Part shown: positions 43,982 to 52,048 of the stretch, one piece after another
How positions within the stretch are numbered: position 1 is the first letter of the stretch
How the letters are laid out: every line of letters begins with the position of its first letter
NCBI RefSeq assembly: GCF_020736705.1
Contig: NZ_CP085990.1
Location: 1,302,001 to 1,366,000 of the forward strand
Length of the DNA: 64,000 bases
Source: Psychrobacter sanguinis
GTDB lineage: Bacteria; Pseudomonadota; Gammaproteobacteria; Pseudomonadales; Moraxellaceae
Direction: 5' to 3'
Notes under the pieces: model-generated
What the model saw: the letters and a program-made list of their open reading frames with translations, nothing else
What the model was told of the DNA's origin: nothing
Database searches by the model: none
Program-made: the position numbers and the translations under genes

Positions 43982-45369
43982 TGTCTAATGCTGAGCATCA
44001 CGCTGCCTTTGTAACCGAAAATACTGGGCTAGCTAAGTCATTGCGTACAGGATTATCTAGTAGTCTTAAGACCTTGGCATTAAGTACGGCGGGAACCATA
44101 GCTCTAGTGGGTGCCCATCATTTGGGACGCAAACAATATGATGCTAACGCTCGATTAATGGACTATGTCGAAGGCGTAACTCAGGCTTTATTTATGCCTA
44201 CAAAGGTTGCTGCTGACACTAAACCATTTATGCCAGAAGTAAGCTGGGTCAGTGGCGTCGCTGATTTAACCAACAATGAGTTCGCGGTCGTCGGCATTGA
44301 TAGTCAACGCCAGATTTGTTGGCAAACGGCTATGCCAGAGCGTGTCCATGATATTTTAATACAGCCGGATCAGGAGTCTTCTAACGCTAGTGCTACCCAT
44401 GATAACCGTATTGCTCGGAATAACAGTATTGATGTGGCAGTAATGGGCCGTCGTCCTAGCGAGTGGTTTTGGGTTTTGGCGGCGGATAGCGGTAAGTTAC
44501 GATATAGCATTAAGGCGGAAGCCAATCGTCATTTTTATGGGCATGCTTGTTATAGCTTAGAGGGCGACCTACTGTATGTGACTGAAAATAATACGTCAGA
44601 TTTTAGCGGTGTTATCGGTATTTATGACGTTGCATCAGGCTATAAAAAAATAGGCGAGTTTGCCACGCAAGGGATTGGACCGCATGAAATTGTCATGCAC
44701 CCTGATGGTAAAACCTTGGTTATCGCCAATGGCGGTATTAAAACTGAAAGAGCCTCACGCGAAGAACTGAATATTTATAGCATGCAGCCTTCATTGGTTT
44801 ATTTAGACCGTCATGAAGGTAAGCTGATTCAGCAAGTATACCCAGCGCACAATCAGATGAGTGTGCGTCATTTGACCATGCATAGTGATGGTACAGTAAT
44901 AATTGGTATTCAGTTTCAAGGCGAGCGCCATTTAAATGTACCGATGATATTGACCCATCGTTTGGGCCAATCTGAATTTACCGCTTTGCAAATGGATCAA
45001 ACAAATCCTAATGGTTGGCACCGCTTTCATCATTATATTGCCAGTGTTAGTGTGGATTCTAATCGCAATCTAGTATGTGCTACCAGTCCGATTGGGGGCT
45101 GTGCAGCGGTATTTGATTTAAATAGCGGTGAATTAATTGAAAGTGTGGATTTGGCCGACTGTGCAGGGGTAGCTGTCTATCCTTCATCGACTTGGCACAA
45201 CAGTACTACTGATAAAGCAGAATCACCGACCTTTTTAGTAAGTGATGGACAGGGCGCATTAACCCAAATTAAAGTGAATATACAGACTCGCCCGTTTTCT
45301 GTTAAAGTGGAAAAAGTGCAACAGCCTTATGCTTTTGATAACCATCTCAATGTTATTGAAAGGAAATAG
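43981..45369 (+). CDS. DUF1513 protein, beta-propeller-like
   Basis: A 462-residue protein with a short hydrophobic helix near residues 32-45 followed by a DUF1513 domain. Strand-turn repeats such as GHACYSLEGDLLYVTEN, GIGPHEIVMHPDGKTLVIANGG and VRHLTMHSDGTVIIGIQFQGE have the YncE-like propeller pattern. The family is regularly linked to imelysin and DUF1111 genes, and its role is not known. It ends the cluster and is followed by a 25-bp palindrome. Confidence 0.88.
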   Translation: MSNAEHHAAFVTENTGLAKSLRTGLSSSLKTLALSTAGTIALVGAHHLGRKQYDANARLMDYVEGVTQALFMPTKVAADTKPFMPEVSWVSGVADLTNNEFAVVGIDSQRQICWQTAMPERVHDILIQPDQESSNASATHDNRIARNNSIDVAVMGRRPSEWFWVLAADSGKLRYSIKAEANRHFYGHACYSLEGDLLYVTENNTSDFSGVIGIYDVASGYKKIGEFATQGIGPHEIVMHPDGKTLVIANGGIKTERASREELNIYSMQPSLVYLDRHEGKLIQQVYPAHNQMSVRHLTMHSDGTVIIGIQFQGERHLNVPMILTHRLGQSEFTALQMDQTNPNGWHRFHHYIASVSVDSNRNLVCATSPIGGCAAVFDLNSGELIESVDLADCAGVAVYPSSTWHNSTTDKAESPTFLVSDGQGALTQIKVNIQTRPFSVKVEKVQQPYAFDNHLNVIERK

Positions 45370-45386
45370 GTGGCTATTAACCACGA

Positions 45387-45411
45387 ATTTATAAGCCACT
45401 GGCTTATAAAT
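45387..45411. repeat. Perfect 25-bp palindrome
   Basis: The arms ATTTATAAGCCA and TGGCTTATAAAT flank a single C, so both strands read alike. It is about 20 bp before the YgjP-like gene start and 18 bp after the DUF1513 stop. It could be an operator for the downstream gene or a cruciform/termination structure; the one-base loop argues against an RNA terminator. Confidence 0.8.
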
Positions 45412-45430
45412 AGATAAACGGCGATGAACC

Positions 45431-46138
45431 ATGTTTACAACAGCTGCGACACATAACAAGACTCAGTCTGAACAGGTGCGATGTTTATATACTGTCATTG
45501 AGACTGAACTTAGTCAGGCACAAATACAGCTGAACATAACTCGCAAACGGGTTAAAAATATTAATTTTCGTCTCAAACCCTATCAGCTATCTGTTTCTGC
45601 TCCTTATTTTGTCAGTGACGTTGAGATAATCAATGCACTAAGTAAGCGTCTCGACTGGGTTGTTAATCATCATACAGAGTTGCTAAAGCGGCATCAGCAA
45701 AAGCAGCAACTGGGTGGCCATCATTCAAACACAAGTTCGAAGAATGGTTTATCGCCTATTAAGCTTTGGGGCGAGACTCAAAATAGAGTAATGAGTGAAG
45801 CAGAGCGTCTTCACTGGTATCGCCATGAGCTACAAAGTGTGATGCCTGAGCTATTCCAAAAATGGCAACCCGTCGTTGGTAAAGTAGCCAATGAAACTCG
45901 TATTAAAAAAATGAGCACGCGTTGGGGCAGTTGTAATACTAAGGCTAAGCGAATTTGGTTGTCCGTCTATCTACCCGCTTTTCCGCTACCCTGTACGGAG
46001 TATGTCATTGTGCATGAACTGTGTCACTTGCATCAAGCCAACCATAGCCCTGCATTTTGGCATGAGGTCAAGCGCTCAATGCCTGATTATAAGCGCTGGC
46101 ATGATATGTTGGCGGGTAAATCAGGAATCGTTGATTAG
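45431..46138 (+). CDS. YgjP-like metalloprotease/hydrolase
   Basis: A 235-residue cytosolic protein. The SprT/YgjP-type zinc motif HELCH occurs at 195-199, with the third ligand in NHSPAFW (H205), preceded by the family-specific MSTRWGSCN (about 158-166). Such proteins are small zinc-dependent hydrolases of uncertain substrate. The N-terminal half is beta-rich, as in the family. It is separated from the DUF1513 gene by the palindrome and is likely its own unit. Confidence 0.9.
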   Translation: MFTTAATHNKTQSEQVRCLYTVIETELSQAQIQLNITRKRVKNINFRLKPYQLSVSAPYFVSDVEIINALSKRLDWVVNHHTELLKRHQQKQQLGGHHSNTSSKNGLSPIKLWGETQNRVMSEAERLHWYRHELQSVMPELFQKWQPVVGKVANETRIKKMSTRWGSCNTKAKRIWLSVYLPAFPLPCTEYVIVHELCHLHQANHSPAFWHEVKRSMPDYKRWHDMLAGKSGIVD

Positions 46139-46317
46139 TGCTTTTCTATAAACCCATTCAGCTTTTTCTATAAAACAACCTATCTCTATCATAAAACAAC
46201 CCATAGTCGTTCAAATTGCAGAACTGACGATTTGTCGGGTTTGCGCTCGTTTCATAATAGATTAATTTCTGAATCAGTTTCGGTTATTCTTCAAGATTCA
46301 ATAAAATAACAGTCAAT

Positions 46318-46350
46318 AAAAAACCCCTCTAAATTTTAGAGGGGTTTTTA
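46318..46350. terminator. Bidirectional terminator between YgjP gene and oxyR
   Basis: Perfect 16-bp stem AAAAAACCCCTCTAAA / TTTTAGAGGGGTTTTT with no or minimal loop beyond the central bases, between convergent genes. Confidence 0.92.
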
Positions 46351-46385
46351 GTAAGAGATGTAGTAACAGGAACAATTTATGGGTC

Positions 46386-47288
46386 TTACTGCTGATCTGC
46401 TTCTAACGCTTTTTTAAAGATGGTGGCCAATAAATTAACATCATCAACGCGCGCATAGTTTAGACGTGTCACAAAGGCGATACGGCGGTGTGGCCCCTTT
46501 TCAGTTAATGGAATAGTAGCAACGTCGTTGTTCTGACGACGAACCTGCTGTAAGGCCATTTCTGGTATTAAGGTAGTGCCCATGCCGGCCAATGCCATCT
46601 GAATCAAGGTGTTCAAACTGGCATCTGAGAAATTAGATTTAAACTCATCTCGATCAAATGAACAAACGTTTAACGCCTGATCTGTCAAACAATGACCTTC
46701 GCCTAACAGCATTAAATTTGCAGTGCTTAACTGATCTGAAGAAATCGTCTTCAAATCGGCCAGAGAATCATCACTGGGGAAGACAGCAAAGAAGTCTTCT
46801 TGCCAAAACTCAAAAGTATGTAGCCCATCTACGGGATAGGGCAGCGCAATAATAGCCGTATCGATATGACCATAGCGTACTTGCTCTAACAACCGCTCGG
46901 TTTGCTGCTCAACCACGGTCATACGGAAGTTTGGATATTGGGCTTTAAGTTCAGGCAATACTTTTGGTAATAGGTAAGGGGCAATGGTCGGAATCATACC
47001 CACCGTCATTGGGTAGGCAAGAGGAGTCTGATGGCTTTGCGCCCGAGTAGTTAAGTCGTTTATTTCTGAGAAAACACGCTGTGCACGGACTAAAATTTCT
47101 TCGCCAATCGGTGTAATTAGAACTTGTTTGTTATTGCGCTCAAAAATTTGAGTGTCCAATTGCTTTTCTAGTTCGGCGATGCCTAGACTCAGTGCAGATT
47201 GAGAAATATTACATTCTTCTGCTGCTCGTTTGAAATGGCGATGCTTAGCGACAGCAAGCGCAAATTCTAATTGTCTTAAAGTAATCAT
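46386..47288 (-). CDS. oxyR: Peroxide-sensing regulator OxyR
   Basis: A 300-residue LysR-family activator. The N-terminal helix-turn-helix (RHFKRAAEECNISQSALSLG) is followed by an effector domain. The redox switch cysteines are C200 and C209 in EGHCLTDQALNVC, as in E. coli OxyR (C199/C208), so it forms a disulphide with peroxide. The neighbouring peroxiredoxin gene ahpC, on the far side of an inserted IS element, is a typical target. Confidence 0.96.
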   Translation of the reverse strand: MITLRQLEFALAVAKHRHFKRAAEECNISQSALSLGIAELEKQLDTQIFERNNKQVLITPIGEEILVRAQRVFSEINDLTTRAQSHQTPLAYPMTVGMIPTIAPYLLPKVLPELKAQYPNFRMTVVEQQTERLLEQVRYGHIDTAIIALPYPVDGLHTFEFWQEDFFAVFPSDDSLADLKTISSDQLSTANLMLLGEGHCLTDQALNVCSFDRDEFKSNFSDASLNTLIQMALAGMGTTLIPEMALQQVRRQNNDVATIPLTEKGPHRRIAFVTRLNYARVDDVNLLATIFKKALEADQQ

Positions 47289-47756
47289 GGAAAGTCTCTT
47301 ATGGGTTGGTCGGCGGCTTATTTTAGAAAAAGAAATGGCCTAAACGCTCTGTCTGAAACATATTAAGCTTTTAAGAAAAATGTACTGTCAACGTGATAAG
47401 AATATACTATCAATGACGGGCGACATTAAATACTCAATAATAATAAATATCTGATTTGGCCGAGTTTTGGTCATCAAGCGCTTGCCGTTTCTAACTTAGT
47501 TTTCGTCCACTCTCTTTCATTCTATAATTATTTCTTTTGCGATATCTACGATGTCTCTATACGTGTTATATCTACAATATCACTGTACCTGCAATAATAT
47601 CAGGTCACTATAGACAAAATGTATGTTTTATTAAACAAAACGTCAAGTTATAATCTTTAAATTAGATTAAATATAGAAGCTTGCTATAATAAGTCTTGTA
47701 GTTAGCAAGGAGCGATGCTTAAAGTGTTATAACTAGCGGTCTGAGATAATAAGTGA
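47289..47756. other. oxyR upstream region, cut by IS630 at its end
   Basis: No gene. The promoter of oxyR should lie here on the minus strand. The IS630-family element begins at the right edge. Confidence 0.5.
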
Positions 47757-47813
47757 TACCAATTCCAAAAAATAAGGTACAATATAACCAACTCAACAAC
47801 ATAATAGAATCAC

Positions 47814-48317
47814 ATGCCGAAAAAAACCCCTAGAAATCATAAACTCACAGACCACGATTTTCTGCAATTATCTAAAACAGAAGGCAATGCCAGAGCACGA
47901 ATCAGACTACTCATGCTGCATCAACTGAGTCAAGGTCATCCTATAGCGACCGTAGCAGAGAACTTTGGCTATAACCCTAGAAGCGTCTATACCATAAGAA
48001 GGAAATACTGGTTGCATGGTATCACTAGTGTCTATGACGCAGCTGGCAGAGGCAGAAAGAGTCTTTTAGCAGAAAAAGACATAGAACCATTCAAACAAGC
48101 GATAGTAGAAGCTCAGCAGCAAAGAGGTGGTGGTAGGCTCACGGCAAAAGACATCGCACAAATCGCCAAGGAGCAATTTAACGCCAACTATACCCCTAAA
48201 GCGATCTATCCTCTCATGAAACGTATTGGTATGAGCTGGGTATCTGCGCGTAGTCGGCATCCTAAGGCAGATCCTAAAGTCATGGAGGCATATAAAAAAA
48301 CTTCCTTGAGCAGATAA
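47814..48317 (+). CDS. IS630 transposase, first frame (HTH/DNA-binding part)
   Basis: A 167-residue product holding helix-turn-helix segments (GHPIATVAENFGYNPRSVYTIRRKYWLHG) and a DNA-binding middle (GGGRLTAKDIAQIAKEQFNANYTPKAIYPLMKRIGMSW, shown here in pieces of the family pattern). It ends with YKKTSLSR-stop just after a run of seven A at 48294-48300, where a shift to the -1 frame gives the catalytic domain. This is the normal plan for some IS630 members that use frameshifting, but it could equally be a recent indel. Confidence 0.88.
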   Translation: MPKKTPRNHKLTDHDFLQLSKTEGNARARIRLLMLHQLSQGHPIATVAENFGYNPRSVYTIRRKYWLHGITSVYDAAGRGRKSLLAEKDIEPFKQAIVEAQQQRGGGRLTAKDIAQIAKEQFNANYTPKAIYPLMKRIGMSWVSARSRHPKADPKVMEAYKKTSLSR

Positions 48318-48871
48318 AGCAAGTTCTACCTGATGGTGTTGATATCAAGCAAGTTGATATATGGTTTCAGGATGAAACACGTATTGGCCAACAAGGCTCT
48401 ATCACAAGGGTTTGGCACTATAAAGGACAAAGACCTCGAGTAGTCAGGCAGCAGCAGTTTGAATCAACTTATCTATTTGGTGCCTTTAATCCGGCGACAG
48501 GTGAGAGTGTTGGACTTGTTCTACCTTATGTGAATAAGCAAGCTATGGCATTGCATATGGAGGAAATCAGTAAAGCTGTTCCCGAAGGTCGGCATGCCGT
48601 GGTGGTTATGGATGGGGCGCTATGGCACCAACCAAGTTTGGATCAAGACAATGTGACCATGCTTAAATTGCCTCCCTACTCACCTGAGCTTAACCCTGCT
48701 GAACAGGTATGGCAGTACCTTAAACAGCATTGGTTATCTAATCGCTGTTTTGAGAGTTATGATGCGATTGTCGATGCGGCATGTGACGCTTGGAATGCAT
48801 TGTGTAATCAGACTAACTTAATTAGGTCTATCACTCAGCGGGAGTGGTGCGACTTGAGTGTTATTTTTTAG
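48296..48871 (+). CDS. IS630 transposase, second frame (catalytic DDE part)
   Basis: The -1 frame beginning at the A-run codes for QVDIWFQDETRIG, VVVMDGALWHQPS and SPELNPAEQVWQYL, carrying the three DDE acidic residues at about 48371, 48611 and 48701. No good start codon of its own lies at the boundary; a free start at 48530 would lose the first Asp. Thus the active enzyme needs fusion with the first frame by ribosomal or transcriptional slippage. Confidence 0.85.
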   Translation, partial: KNFLEQIKQVLPDGVDIKQVDIWFQDETRIGQQGSITRVWHYKGQRPRVVRQQQFESTYLFGAFNPATGESVGLVLPYVNKQAMALHMEEISKAVPEGRHAVVVMDGALWHQPSLDQDNVTMLKLPPYSPELNPAEQVWQYLKQHWLSNRCFESYDAIVDAACDAWNALCNQTNLIRSITQREWCDLSVIF

Positions 48872-48956
48872 AATTGGTATGAATATGGTTCTTTAGCCTG
48901 AAAATTCAACTATTAGCTACATAAAAACACCACTAGTTAGTACAATCGCTAACGTC

Positions 48957-48993
48957 ATAGAAATGTAATAGCGCTATGATAGGTTAAGCATCG
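48957..48993. promoter_or_regulatory. Weak OxyR-like repeat words upstream of ahpC
   Basis: ATAG words occur at 48957, 48968, 48979, with CTAT at 48974 and ATCG at 48990; two pairs have seven bases between half sites. The OxyR consensus wants ATAG-n7-CTAT pairs, so the match is partial. They lie between the IS and the ahpC start. Confidence 0.3.
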
Positions 48994-49118
48994 TAGAAAG
49001 CTAGAAGTTTTAAAAATTCCAAGAAAAATACTAACTTAGTTTTTACATAAATTTATTTACTAACAGTTTATTTAATAACAGTCGTTTAATTAAACCCACC
49101 AAAAAAAGGAGCCGAAAC

Positions 49119-49685
49119 ATGGCGTCAATTATTAATCAAGAAATCCCTGAGTTCAAAGCTGAAGCATTTGTAAATGGTGAATTCAAAACCATCACTTCAG
49201 ACGATGTGAAAGGCAAATGGGCTATCTTCATGTTCTATCCAGCAGACTTTACTTTCGTTTGCCCAACAGAACTAGAAGACATGGCTGCTCAGTACGAAGA
49301 ACTTCAAGGTTTAGGCGTAGAAGTATACTCAGTATCTACTGACACTCACTTCACCCACAAAGCATGGCATGATTCTTCAGAAGCCATTGGTAAAGTAAAA
49401 TTCCCAATGATCGGTGACCCAACTGGCCGTATCACTCGTGGCTTTAACGTAATGATTGAAGAAGACGGTCTAGCTGAACGTGGTACTTTCTTAGTAGATC
49501 CAGATGGCAAGATCCAAGTAGCTGAAATTCATGCTGGTGGTATCGGCCGTAGCGCTAAAGATATGGTACGTAAAACTAAAGCGGCACAATATGTTCGTGA
49601 AAACGACGGTGAAGTATGTCCAGCAGCTTGGGAACAAGGTCAAGCCACTCTTAAGCCAAGCCTAGACCTAGTAGGTAAAATCTAA
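49119..49685 (+). CDS. ahpC: Alkyl hydroperoxide reductase AhpC (2-Cys peroxiredoxin)
   Basis: A 188-residue peroxiredoxin reducing organic peroxides and hydrogen peroxide. The peroxidatic Cys is C48 in [13 protein letters not shown] and the resolving Cys is C167 in GEVCPAAW; both are intact, and THKAWHD follows the typical order. AAAAGGAG before the ATG is a strong ribosome site. The IS element lies about 240 bp upstream and could affect its promoter. Terminated by a strong hairpin. ahpF is not in the window. Confidence 0.97.
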   Translation: MASIINQEIPEFKAEAFVNGEFKTITSDDVKGKWAIFMFYPADFTFVCPTELEDMAAQYEELQGLGVEVYSVSTDTHFTHKAWHDSSEAIGKVKFPMIGDPTGRITRGFNVMIEEDGLAERGTFLVDPDGKIQVAEIHAGGIGRSAKDMVRKTKAAQYVRENDGEVCPAAWEQGQATLKPSLDLVGKI

Positions 49686-49755
49686 TATATCTTTTATAGA
49701 TTAAATTAGATCCCTATTATTTATGAAATTTTTAATGATTAAATGATAGGACAAT

Positions 49756-49788
49756 AAAAACCCCGCTACTTCGTAGCGGGGTTTTTTT
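49756..49788. terminator. Terminator after ahpC, shared with telA
   Basis: Perfect 14-bp stem AAAAACCCCGCTAC / GTAGCGGGGTTTTT with a 3-base loop, between convergent genes. Confidence 0.93.
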
Positions 49789-49837
49789 ATGGCTTAAATT
49801 TTCTATAAGGTTTATTTCTATAACACTACTATGGCCA

Positions 49838-51091
49838 TTAAATATCAATATCTACGGTATTAGAGCTATTGGCTTGATTGGTAATCTTTTTAGTATCCAA
49901 CTCTTTGGTGACTTCAAGCACTGTAGTCTGATTGGCTTTATCAAGATATTTTTGCGCTTTATCCACTTCAGTAGTTAAGGTGTCTACGGTCTGCTTCATA
50001 TTGTCTAAAGCTTTTACCTTATAATCACTAATCATATCCATAGTTTCATAAATATTGTTAAAGGCACTTTGCAGCTTATCAAGCTCAATGGTACTGTTAG
50101 AGGCTTGTTCATGAATCTCAGTTGACTGACGTTTCATCATAGCCGAGGTAGATTCAATCAAGCTACTAGTGGTTTTATTTAAAGCAGTGATTTGATCTAG
50201 TACTAATTTCTGGTTGGTCATTGCTTGAGCCACAATAACCGCAGTACGTAAAGCAGAAACTGTGGTAGTGGTCGCACGGTCCACGCCTTTAATGAGCTCT
50301 AAGTTATTTTTGCGAATGGTGTCTAATGCCAAATAACCTTGAACGTTAACGGCCAGTTGCGTTAAGAAATCAGTATTTTTCTGACGCACATAAAATAGCA
50401 TCTCTTCTTTGATGATGCGTGCTTTTTCAGGATCAGTGGCTTCAATTTCGTAAACTTTTTTCTCTAGTTGCTCATCGATCTTTTTGCCAACATAGACATA
50501 TTGACGAATAGACTGCATCAAATTCCACATATTGACTTTTTCTTGCTCAATCATGGCATTGTCTTTTAGCAGTTCATCTTTACCATTATAAAGACTGGTG
50601 ACTACCGCATTAATATGCGATTGTGCAGATTCATATTGACGGAAATAATCTTGTACCTTATTGCCCATTGGGATAAGACCAAAGAGTTTACGCGAACTGG
50701 TTAGCTGCTTTTTACTCGGATCTAAATCTTCAACAATACCACGAAGTTCGGTCAGTGATTTCGCGATAGGTGAGTTATCAAATAAGCCTTTATCCAAACT
50801 CTTTGCAGGCAATTCCAACATGCGGTTAGACACTTGGGCAGACTCGCGAATTTCTTGATTACCTAAGTTGTGAATCGACTGTACGTTTTGCTTAAATTCG
50901 CTACTTTGGACAGGGTTATTCAAAACATGGCTGACAAAAGCATCAACTTTAGCATCTAATTCTGGGATTTGATTGGGATCTAGTTTAACTATCTGATCAG
51001 CTTCACTGGTCGGAACTTCTTTCACTGGCTCAGGTGGTGTTAGCGTAATAGAAGGGGTAGAAGCTGTTTCTGGTGGGGTCAATTCTTGCAT
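49838..51091 (-). CDS. TelA-family toxic anion resistance protein
   Basis: A 417-residue, mostly helical and coiled-coil cytosolic protein of the TelA/KlaA family. The conserved AVIVAQAMTNQKLVLDQI segment (about 290-307) and the YETMDMISDYKVKALDNM region near the end match. A Pro/Thr-rich stretch precedes the domain. The name comes from tellurite-resistance plasmid studies; chromosomal members have an unclear role, often tied to membrane stress. AAGGAACGC precedes the ATG. The ter genes usually associated with it are not in the window. Confidence 0.88.
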   Translation of the reverse strand: MQELTPPETASTPSITLTPPEPVKEVPTSEADQIVKLDPNQIPELDAKVDAFVSHVLNNPVQSSEFKQNVQSIHNLGNQEIRESAQVSNRMLELPAKSLDKGLFDNSPIAKSLTELRGIVEDLDPSKKQLTSSRKLFGLIPMGNKVQDYFRQYESAQSHINAVVTSLYNGKDELLKDNAMIEQEKVNMWNLMQSIRQYVYVGKKIDEQLEKKVYEIEATDPEKARIIKEEMLFYVRQKNTDFLTQLAVNVQGYLALDTIRKNNLELIKGVDRATTTTVSALRTAVIVAQAMTNQKLVLDQITALNKTTSSLIESTSAMMKRQSTEIHEQASNSTIELDKLQSAFNNIYETMDMISDYKVKALDNMKQTVDTLTTEVDKAQKYLDKANQTTVLEVTKELDTKKITNQANSSNTVDIDI

Positions 51092-51381
51092 TTAGCGTTC
51101 CTTATTTTTAATTAAATTTTAGTAGATGTTATTTATTTTCTATCACTGATTTTTCGCTAATCAAAAGCTATGAGTTAAATATTACAAGAAACTAGGCAAT
51201 GATGATATTGAATAAAAGTAAAGAATTCTAAATACTGGATAAGCCTTTTATTTAAAAATAGTAATCAGTAACAGTAGTTCGCCGCTATTTAGCATTTTTA
51301 ATGGCCATATCAAATGCCTGTATTGATAGCTACCTGAATGTCTACAAGAGGAAGCCTAAGGAATCACAAGTAATAGACAAT
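51092..51381. other. telA upstream region
   Basis: No gene is supported. In most gammaproteobacteria rpmI and rplT would follow infC here; instead this is the telA upstream region. See the related finding. Confidence 0.55.
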
Positions 51382-51416
51382 AAAAAACCGTCAATCTGCT
51401 GTGGCAAATTGACGGT
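51382..51416 (-). terminator. Terminator downstream of infC
   Basis: Stem ACCGTCAAT / ATTGACGGT with an interior partial stem, flanked on the minus strand by a run of six T. It ends the thrS-infC transcript about 105 bases past the infC stop. Confidence 0.85.
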
Positions 51417-51521
51417 AATAGTTCAATACTGCAATAAGATTCTGTGGGGAAAGAGATATAACCAATCAAAGGGTAATTGATAAATCAAATACCTTTAACC
51501 GTTAACGCTATCCCGATCAGC

Positions 51522-52043
51522 TTATTTCTTACGTGTTGGGCCAAGTAGCATACCCATTTGACGACCTTCCATCTTAGGATGTTGTTCGACATTTGAGATT
51601 TCAGCTGTATCTTCAATGATACGTTCAAGCTGCTGGCGACCAAGATCTTGGTGAGCCATTTCACGGCCACGGAAGCGGATGGTTACTTTAACCTTATCCT
51701 GATCTTCCAAGAAGCTGATAATTTTACGCAGTTTTACCTGGTAATCGGCTTCATCCGTACTTGGACGTAGTTTCATCTCTTTAAGCTGAGTTTGCTTTTG
51801 GTTTTTCTTAGCTTCTTTCGCCTTCTGCTTTTGGTCATACAAGTAACGCTTGTAGTCCATGATCTTACAAACAGGCGGTTTAGCATCCGGTACCAATTCA
51901 ACCAAATCTAGATTGTCATCACGAGCCGCTTTACGGGCAGTTTCAATATCGACAACGCCCATTTGTTCGCCATCTTCTTTAACAAGACGAACTTCTTTTT
52001 GCTGAATCTCTTCGTTGATGTTCAAACGGTTTGACTGTTTAAT
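51522..52043 (-). CDS. infC: Translation initiation factor IF-3
   Basis: A 173-residue IF-3 that binds the 30S subunit and checks the start codon. The core ([52 protein letters not shown]) is typical. The natural start appears to be ATT at 52043: the frame reads ATT AAA CAG TCA AAC CGT TTG AAC ATC, and GAGGAG lies eight bases ahead, overlapping the thrS stop. E. coli infC also starts with AUU for autoregulation, since IF-3 rejects non-standard starts. A shorter start at TTG (52025) has no ribosome site at the right distance. Confidence 0.94.
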   Translation of the reverse strand: MKQSNRLNINEEIQQKEVRLVKEDGEQMGVVDIETARKAARDDNLDLVELVPDAKPPVCKIMDYKRYLYDQKQKAKEAKKNQKQTQLKEMKLRPSTDEADYQVKLRKIISFLEDQDKVKVTIRFRGREMAHQDLGRQQLERIIEDTAEISNVEQHPKMEGRQMGMLLGPTRKK

Positions 52044-52048
52044 AGGTA

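Larger units (their letters stand above)
47759..48877 (+). mobile_element. IS630-family insertion sequence between oxyR and ahpC
   Basis: An element of about 1119 bp with inverted ends: CCAATTCCAAAAAATAA on the left and TTATTTTTTAGAATTGG on the right, one mismatch. Both ends are followed outward by TA (47757-47758 and 48878-48879), the target duplication of IS630/Tc1 elements. It encodes a two-frame transposase. It has been inserted within the oxyR-ahpC intergenic region. Confidence 0.9.
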
